A stretch of 38,565 bases of DNA, taken from positions 1 through 38,565 of the forward strand of contig JAJRRG010000170.1 in NCBI GenBank assembly GCA_024279675.1, written 5' to 3'. This document shows, piece after piece, positions 32,729 through 38,565 of the stretch. The notes under the pieces were generated by a model. That model saw nothing but the letters and a program-made list of their open reading frames with translations. It did not search any database and was not told the DNA's origin. Made by a program: the position numbers and the translations under genes. Numbering within the stretch: the first letter of the stretch is position 1; every line of letters starts with the position of its first letter. Origin of the DNA: Alphaproteobacteria bacterium (GTDB lineage: Bacteria; Pseudomonadota; Alphaproteobacteria; Rhizobiales; Devosiaceae).

Positions 32729-33577
32729 CTAAGCCGGTTTGTCATTCGCTGAAGTCGAAAACAGAGGTTGCACATCATCAAACACACCATCCACTTTATC
32801 CGCTTTCCCCCGCATCGCCGCGCCAATATCTAACGGTTCCAAAATCGCAGCCTGTAGCATGCCCATATATTCAATGGCATCCCTCAACCCATGGTTACGT
32901 GCGTAGTTAAACGCCTTTTTGCTCGCCGAAATTGCCAAGGGCGATTTGGCGGCAATCTGTTTTGCGATGTCAGACACTACCCGCATCATTTCCGCATCGT
33001 CCTCAAACACCTGATTGAGCAAGCCGTGTTCCAATGCACGCTTTGCATCCATCCGCAAGCCGGTATAGGCCATTTCACGCACCACACCCTCTGGCATGAG
33101 CCTTGGCAATCGCTGCAAAGAACCCAGATCCGCCATCATGCCAATATTAATTTCTTCAATTGAAAACCGTGCATCTTGACTGGCATAGCGCAAATCACAG
33201 GCAGCAATCATATCCAAAGCGCCCCCAATACAAGCCCCCTGCACCGCCGCAATAATGGGAAATCGAACCTGCTCCAACCGGTCAAATACCCCCTGTAACT
33301 TGCCAACGACACCAATAATCGCTTCACGTTTACGGGCATTATCAAGGTTTAAAAATTCAGGCTTGGCAAAAAACGACAAATCCATACCGCCGGAAAAATT
33401 TTTTCCCGATGCCGAAAGAATACACACGCGAGTATCACCGGCACTATCCAGCAAATCCAAAATTTGAGGAAGCTCCGCCCAAAAATCCTCATTCATGGAA
33501 TTGGCCTTATCGGGTCGGCACATATTCACATGGGCCACACCGTCGGTTTTTGTTACGTCAAAACATTTGTATTTCAT
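32729..33577 (-). CDS. Crotonase-family enzyme, dienoyl-CoA isomerase-like
   Basis: This 282-residue crotonase would act on enoyl-CoA esters in fatty acid or related catabolism. The oxyanion-hole segments are ASGKNFSGGMDLSF and AVQGACIGGALDMI. The acid/base region reads EEINIGMMADLGSLQRLP. The spacing of Glu and Asp (8 apart) and the LQRLP sequence match the mitochondrial delta3,5-delta2,4-dienoyl-CoA isomerase ECH1 rather than enoyl-CoA hydratase. It stands alone, divergent from the LysE-type gene. Confidence 0.9.
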   Translation of the reverse strand: MKYKCFDVTKTDGVAHVNMCRPDKANSMNEDFWAELPQILDLLDSAGDTRVCILSASGKNFSGGMDLSFFAKPEFLNLDNARKREAIIGVVGKLQGVFDRLEQVRFPIIAAVQGACIGGALDMIAACDLRYASQDARFSIEEINIGMMADLGSLQRLPRLMPEGVVREMAYTGLRMDAKRALEHGLLNQVFEDDAEMMRVVSDIAKQIAAKSPLAISASKKAFNYARNHGLRDAIEYMGMLQAAILEPLDIGAAMRGKADKVDGVFDDVQPLFSTSANDKPA

Positions 33578-33804
33578 GCCACTTGTCCAATCTTCACAAC
33601 AAACCTATTCCTCCAGCTACTGATACTCAAAATTTCAAAGTTCAAATGTTATTTGCTGGATACCATTGATAGCCATTGCAACAATACTCATCGCAATTTG
33701 GGTTGCTGGCACCATACTCAACCCCACCGCAATTCAACACCCCTTTACAAGTGTGTGTGATCCGGACACTCTGGACATGCATTTAACATCAAACGAGACT
33801 AGAC

Positions 33805-34446
33805 ATGTCAACAGAGTTTGCCGCCGCACTGGGCGCACTATTCATTATCAATATCCTTGGTTGGCTGACCCCAGGCCCCAATATGCTGGTTATCATCAGC
33901 GCCGCCACAAACAACGGACGAAAAGCCGGATTTATGACGGCGCTCGGAGTAGGATTTGGCGGAGTCATCTGGGCCAGCTTAGCTGTTTCAGGGGTTGTAG
34001 TTTTGTTTGAAGTCTTCCCCAATATGGTGCTCATCTTACGTTTATTGGGGGCTGCATACTTGCTGTGGCTGGGGTATAATTCTTTAATCGCCGCCCACAC
34101 CGGTCCCTCAACTTCACCAAATCATCCTGAGGGACCACAAGCGGGGCACACCTCATTTCAAAACGGTTTCCTGGTGATGATGACCAACCCAAAGGCCGCG
34201 ATCTATTTTGGGTCAATTTTGACAGCTTTTATTCCACAAAACGCACCATTGTGGATGCTAGTTGTAATCGTCATAATAACGACAGCCCAGTCAACGCTCC
34301 AACATTTTATTACCGCCAGCATTTTCTCAACCAAGCGCGTGAGTAATTGGTTCCAAAAAACCAAGCAAGGTATGCAGAGGCTTTTTGGCTCCCTTTATAT
34401 CATACTTGGATTAGGCGTGGCCTATGATGCGTATAAGAGGCTTTAA
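33805..34446 (+). CDS. LysE/RhtB-family exporter
   Basis: This 213-residue membrane protein has six hydrophobic segments. The family signature follows the first helix (LTPGPNMLVIISAATNNGRK), and the second conserved segment is FLVMMTNPKAAIYFGSILTA near residue 125. Members export amino acids or homoserine lactones and keep cytosolic pools in check. Substrate unknown. It lies convergent with the long fusion gene. Confidence 0.92.
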   Translation: MSTEFAAALGALFIINILGWLTPGPNMLVIISAATNNGRKAGFMTALGVGFGGVIWASLAVSGVVVLFEVFPNMVLILRLLGAAYLLWLGYNSLIAAHTGPSTSPNHPEGPQAGHTSFQNGFLVMMTNPKAAIYFGSILTAFIPQNAPLWMLVVIVIITTAQSTLQHFITASIFSTKRVSNWFQKTKQGMQRLFGSLYIILGLGVAYDAYKRL

Positions 34447-34544
34447 CTTCACCAACGACAATTCCTATTGTGTTTGGCATCATGAAGTCTGGCCCCATAT
34501 TTCTTAGTCACACGAACCAGTTCCTGTTCCCCAGCGGGGCTTAT

Positions 34545-37500
34545 TTACGACCTAAGACCTGTCGCTTCACTTACTACCATATGCAACGTGTGAAGAATCA
34601 TATTAACGCCCTCCTCATCAATCGTGAGGGGCGGGCGAATTTTAAGGATATTATCCGCTGGCCCCTCTGAGCCAATCAAAATCCGATTTTCACGCATCCG
34701 ATTTTTGACATAATCAGCAATTTGAGTGCCCGATGTGCGGGACGTGCAATCCGTGACCAGATCAACGCCGATAAACAGGCCAAACCCGCGCACATCACCA
34801 ATAATATCAAATTCTTCCTGCATAGCGCGCAACCCTGCAAGCAACTTATTGCCCATCACACGGGCATTTTCCATCAAGTTCTCTTCGTCAACGATGTCCA
34901 ACACTTCCTTCCCGATCAAGCAGGATAGAGTTGATCCTCCAAAAGTGGAAAAATATTCCGGGCCTTGCGCAAAACTATCAGCAATCTCACGGGTTGTTAC
35001 AACAACACCCAATGGGTGGCCATTGCCAATGGGTTTACCCAAGACAACAATATCAGGCACCACTTCTTGCTGCTCAAAACCAAAATAATAGTCCCCCAAA
35101 CGGCCCAATCCGGTTTGAACTTCGTCCGCAATGCAAATCCCCCCTGCGGCACGAATACGTCGATAAACACTTTGCAGATAGCCAGCAGGCGGAATAATTT
35201 GTCCCCCAACGCTGGGGAAAGTTTCGGCGATGAAACCCGCAAGCCTGCCCCCGCGCGCACTGATATTTTCCAAGGCACCATCAACTAGGCTGGCATATTT
35301 TTCCGCCCGTGCCGGGTCCCCACGGCGATAACTACCACGATATTCATCTGCAACCTCTACAAGCTGAACCCAATCAGCCTGCCCCACCCCGCCCTTGGCG
35401 TTGAACTTATAGGCTGAAATATCAATCGCACCTGTCGTGTTGCCATGATAGCCGTGATCCGGTGTGATCATATCTTTTCCGCCACTATGGGCACGGGACA
35501 ATCGCAGGGCCAGCTCGTTGGCTTCCGTGCCTGAATTCACGAAAAAACACACCGACAAACTATCTGGTAATTTGGAGCAAATTTTTTCCGCAAAAGCATT
35601 TTGAGCCGGATGAAGATACCGCGTATTTGAATTAAGACGTTTTAATTGATTGGCAACGACGGCCTGAATTCTTGGATGGGCGTGACCGACATGGGGCACA
35701 TTATTATATGCATCAAGATAGGGGTGCCCCCACTCATCAAAAAGATGATGCTTCCAGCCGCGCAAAAACATCACGGGTGCACAATAGCTAAGTTTCAGAT
35801 TGCGTCCAAAATTTTTCTGCCGCGCCTCAAGCGTATCTTTGCGACTTACCGGAATGAATTCCACTTTTTTTTCAGGCAGATTCAGCAAGGATGCCGGGTT
35901 GGGAAACACAGCTGACCAAAAATCGAGTTGATCAGGCACACAAGTTCCCGGCCAATCGTCTTCCATGCCAACAATTGTGAGCGCCAATTGAAAATGCACG
36001 TGGGGATTCCAACCACCATTTTCATCCAAAGCGCCCAGGTTGGCGAAAACGCACCCCTTGGTTATGCGTTGACCAACAGTCAATTTTTCAACCGAGGCTT
36101 TGGACAAATGTCCGTACAGGGTGTGGAATATATCGCCCTGTGGAGTTTGGTGAGACAATATCACCAACCCCCCATAATCGAGATTGTTCGGGCGGTATCC
36201 ACAAAATACAATCTCGCCATCCAGCGGCGCGTATAAGGACGATCCAACGGGCCCAAAAATATCAATACCAAGATGAACTGTCCGGCGATCACTGGCCTTC
36301 CAAGGGCCAAGTTGGAAAAACTTTTCAGTATAAATTAGTCGAGGTTCTTTGTAATAGCCAAGCCACACGGGCCCATCCACTCCATATTCCGCACCCAGCG
36401 TTGCGGCCTCCTCAGCAGTGATGGCAAACGGATCAGCAGGAATTGTGCTATATTCAACCGCGCAGGACCCCATTGGAGCATCCACTAAATCTTGACCAAA
36501 TATCGGCGCGAAATTACCACTTTCACTGTTAAGCCAATGCATAATACGCTCAGCGCGCGCCGTTACCGGCATATTACAGGCAACACGCAGTCGCGCACCA
36601 ATCATAGCCTCATTAATCCGATTGCCCTCCAAAAACCGCCAAGCAGGTTTCTGAGAGATCACAACATAAGGATCATCGGGATTTTCAATAGCCATTTGAG
36701 TAGAATTCACCAGACTGACTGCCAGTCGCATTTTCAAGAGCGGCCAAACCAGATCAATCTCGAGGGCGCTAAGCGGGCTAACAGCATGGTAGGCAGCAAC
36801 CAGTGTACTCAGCATCTCCTCAGGATTATCATGATCCAAAACCAGATATGCGCCGGCAATTGCCAATTCACACACCCTTGGTGCGCGGCACATATCACCA
36901 AAATCAATTAGGCCGGAAATTTGAGCTTCCTCGGTAAGATTTCCACTCACCAAAAAATTGTAATCATTCACATCGTTATGAATGGCGGTATGGGGTAATG
37001 CCTGAAGGGCGGGTAAAATCGCCGTAAATTGTTGGTAAATTCTATTGAGAAGTTCGCAGCGATCTGGTTGGTCAACGATATGGATTTGATCGCTAATCCA
37101 TTCACCCTGCATTAGATTCCATTTGAAGTCTCGCGCCAGATACTCATGTTCAAATCCAACTAGCGCCTTATCCATACGCGCCAGTATTGTCCCCAATTTT
37201 TTGGCCAAATTGATGGTCTGTGGTCGAAACCGCGCATAGGGAATACCGGGGACTTTTTCCAGCAACCATGCAATGCGTTCCTGTCCGTCGTGATCCTTAA
37301 GAACTGCAAATAACTGACCACTAAGATTGGCAACAACGCTAGGTATGGGTAAATCTGATACGTTTTGTTGAATGTGCCGGATCGCTTCGCACTGCATAGC
37401 AACAAACGCAAGGTCACAGCCGGGCCGCATGACCTTAAGCACATGTCCCGGGGTTCCAGAAACCAAAAAGTTCAAATCATATTCACCATCCAGACGACTA

Positions 37501-37556
37501 AGATCGCCACTGATACCCCAAGTTTCCAATAAAGATTTTTGCCAATGTGAAATCAT
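34545..37556 (-). CDS. Fusion: APH-type kinase, M23 peptidase domain, class III aminotransferase/phospho-lyase
   Basis: This 1003-residue protein joins three folds. Residues about 1-320 form an aminoglycoside-phosphotransferase-type kinase with Brenner motif HNDVNDYN near 192 and metal motif IDFGD. Residues about 410-530 form an M23 domain with HLGID near 427, YGHLS, and HVH near 518, so the zinc ligands are kept. Residues about 575-1003 form a class III PLP enzyme (CFFVNSGTEANELALRLSRA; ISAYKF; PLP lysine in LGKPIGNG near 839). In animals, an APH-fold kinase and AGXT2L-type phospho-lyases act in sequence on hydroxylysine or phosphoethanolamine. The fusion suggests phosphorylation then elimination of an amino alcohol. 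The role of an M23 domain inside a cytoplasmic-looking protein with no signal peptide is unclear; it may be a scaffold or substrate-release domain. Confidence 0.93.
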   Translation of the reverse strand: MISHWQKSLLETWGISGDLSRLDGEYDLNFLVSGTPGHVLKVMRPGCDLAFVAMQCEAIRHIQQNVSDLPIPSVVANLSGQLFAVLKDHDGQERIAWLLEKVPGIPYARFRPQTINLAKKLGTILARMDKALVGFEHEYLARDFKWNLMQGEWISDQIHIVDQPDRCELLNRIYQQFTAILPALQALPHTAIHNDVNDYNFLVSGNLTEEAQISGLIDFGDMCRAPRVCELAIAGAYLVLDHDNPEEMLSTLVAAYHAVSPLSALEIDLVWPLLKMRLAVSLVNSTQMAIENPDDPYVVISQKPAWRFLEGNRINEAMIGARLRVACNMPVTARAERIMHWLNSESGNFAPIFGQDLVDAPMGSCAVEYSTIPADPFAITAEEAATLGAEYGVDGPVWLGYYKEPRLIYTEKFFQLGPWKASDRRTVHLGIDIFGPVGSSLYAPLDGEIVFCGYRPNNLDYGGLVILSHQTPQGDIFHTLYGHLSKASVEKLTVGQRITKGCVFANLGALDENGGWNPHVHFQLALTIVGMEDDWPGTCVPDQLDFWSAVFPNPASLLNLPEKKVEFIPVSRKDTLEARQKNFGRNLKLSYCAPVMFLRGWKHHLFDEWGHPYLDAYNNVPHVGHAHPRIQAVVANQLKRLNSNTRYLHPAQNAFAEKICSKLPDSLSVCFFVNSGTEANELALRLSRAHSGGKDMITPDHGYHGNTTGAIDISAYKFNAKGGVGQADWVQLVEVADEYRGSYRRGDPARAEKYASLVDGALENISARGGRLAGFIAETFPSVGGQIIPPAGYLQSVYRRIRAAGGICIADEVQTGLGRLGDYYFGFEQQEVVPDIVVLGKPIGNGHPLGVVVTTREIADSFAQGPEYFSTFGGSTLSCLIGKEVLDIVDEENLMENARVMGNKLLAGLRAMQEEFDIIGDVRGFGLFIGVDLVTDCTSRTSGTQIADYVKNRMRENRILIGSEGPADNILKIRPPLTIDEEGVNMILHTLHMVVSEATGLRS

Positions 37557-37946
37557 AATTTTTGCCCGTATAACGTGATAATTAGCAATGCAATTGAAAA
37601 AGTACGCCTACTAGAAACGCCTCCGCTACTTTTTCATACAACCAATTTTTGCCTGGAGCAGAAAGTATCAGGTATTTTGGTCAACCAACGTAAGTTCCAG
37701 AGCCTAGCTGTTACATATATCAACAAACGATCTAAAAAACGCATTATTACCGCATGAATATATGACTGATTGTCACTGATCATGGCGAGTTAGCTGATCA
37801 TTTTGAAGACAGTAACATTTAATGTAATTGTGTCACCGGGACTGACAAATCACCGATGTTCCCAACAGCTTGTTTGCAACTTCCTTGGGAATTGATCAGG
37901 CAGGGGTGATTGTCGGGAAGCGAAACGGGAACGAAGAAGGGCAGGG
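37557..37946. other. Gene-free stretch between the fusion gene and a TetR gene
   Basis: No gene is seen in this 390-bp stretch. It contains an inverted repeat with 9-bp arms GAAAAAGTA (37596-37604) and TACTTTTTC (37627-37635), which lies in the upstream region of the fusion gene. A direct repeat CTGATCAT occurs near 37777 and 37794. Either could be a regulator site, but nothing identifies which. Confidence 0.45.
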
Positions 37947-38565
37947 TTAATAGTTGGAACCTTCGAGTGTATTTTGTAAACTGTCACTGCATTTCCACTC
38001 TCGAACCGTTTGGCGAATTGCGGCAAACGTTTCCCGCACGTCTTCATCCAGCCCATTTGTTCGTACCAGATGCAGCATGCCGTTCAACATCATGCGAAAA
38101 CAGTGCACATAGCGCGATACAAACGATGGATCAATTTCACCCAAGTTCGCCGCGCGATGTAATGCGGCGCCAAATGCACGCACTTGTCGATTAGTAAATG
38201 TATCACAAGTTGCAAGTATATCCGGTTGCCCGCGCCCAAATTCGCCGCGCGCGTTGAGCACCATGCAGCCCATAGCCGGGTGAGCCCCCTCAAAGGTTGA
38301 CCAGACTTTCTGCAAAAATTGATCTAGATCGTGCAATCCAGCCGACCCGTCCGCCAGATCATCGATCATATACTCAAAACCCAACCGCACGTAACGATTT
38401 AACGCCGCCAAATAAATATCGTGTTTTGCGCCAAACGCATTGTAGAGGCTGGGGGCAGTTAGACCTGTAGCCGCTTGTAAATCGCGGGAACTGGTCCCTT
38501 CAAAACCATGCTGAAAAAACGCCCACATTGCTTTTTCAAGGACTTCGTCCTGATCAAAACTGCGC
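37947..38565 (-). CDS. TetR-family regulator (5' end outside window)
   Basis: The frame is open from the right window edge to 37947, about 205 residues. An internal ATG at 38528 exists, but codons upstream (RSFDQDEVLEKAM) are typical of TetR N-termini, so the start lies beyond the window. The helix-turn-helix reads FEGTSSRDLQAATGLTAPSL, then YNAFGAKHDIY. The C-terminal part with HPAMGCMVLNARGEFG matches the TetR_C subgroup often linked to reductases or efflux genes. Its target is not visible here. Confidence 0.9.
   Translation of the reverse strand, partial: RSFDQDEVLEKAMWAFFQHGFEGTSSRDLQAATGLTAPSLYNAFGAKHDIYLAALNRYVRLGFEYMIDDLADGSAGLHDLDQFLQKVWSTFEGAHPAMGCMVLNARGEFGRGQPDILATCDTFTNRQVRAFGAALHRAANLGEIDPSFVSRYVHCFRMMLNGMLHLVRTNGLDEDVRETFAAIRQTVREWKCSDSLQNTLEGSNY

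Overview
The window reads as a chromosomal stretch of a moderately AT-rich alphaproteobacterium, probably free-living. The pointers are an alphaproteobacterial-type initiator tRNA, RbsA/RbsB-type and GlpST-type importers, an ArdA/ParB plasmid-like remnant, and a kinase-M23-aminotransferase fusion of a kind I associate with this class. I cannot name a genus from sequence alone.

Layout. 1-2418 (minus) is the end of a sugar importer operon: a substrate-binding protein with an in-frame TGA in its signal peptide, then an RbsA-type double ATPase cut by the window edge. 2985-16701 is a mobile element of about 13.7 kb inserted in the 3' end of the initiator tRNA gene. The intact tRNA is at 16657-16733 and a 45-nt copy of its 3' end is at 3008-3052, inside a 68-bp direct repeat with two mismatches. 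A tyrosine integrase lies just inside the left end, and paired TGGTACCCA repeats (candidate arm sites) lie inside both ends. Next comes a decayed plasmid-like patch (truncated parB, a small gene, frameshifted ardA, large inverted repeat). The cargo follows: an isochorismatase-fold protein without its cysteine and an alcohol dehydrogenase plus ABC importer operon. A divergent sigma-54 activator faces a recognisable -24/-12 promoter, a possible IHF site and palindromic candidate enhancer sites. The importer ATPases are GlpS/GlpT-like; the GlpS-like gene has two in-frame stops and the dehydrogenase has one at codon 11.

16.7-38.6 kb is ordinary chromosome. It holds an APC permease, an aldo/keto reductase, a frameshifted EamA transporter facing an HxlR regulator across a double palindrome, an AlkC-type repair protein, and a TetR-controlled ABC efflux operon whose last permease has an in-frame TAA. 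After these come an LprI-like protein, a nucleotidyltransferase-fold protein, a lipoprotein, and a DAHP synthase behind what looks like an aromatic amino acid attenuator with a YYWYFSY leader peptide. The remainder is an AhpD-like protein, a secreted unknown, an M24-fold protein lacking metal ligands, an MFS carrier behind a MerR-type promoter, a dienoyl-CoA isomerase-like crotonase, a LysE exporter, the 1003-residue fusion and a partial TetR regulator.

Two themes stand out. One is regulation readable from DNA alone: attenuator, sigma-54 module, HxlR and TetR operators, MerR-type promoter. The other is an unusual number of single-base lesions (five in-frame stops in four genes, 1-nt frameshifts in two clear genes and perhaps a third), inside and outside the island. 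These are either real decay or sequence errors; only reads can decide.
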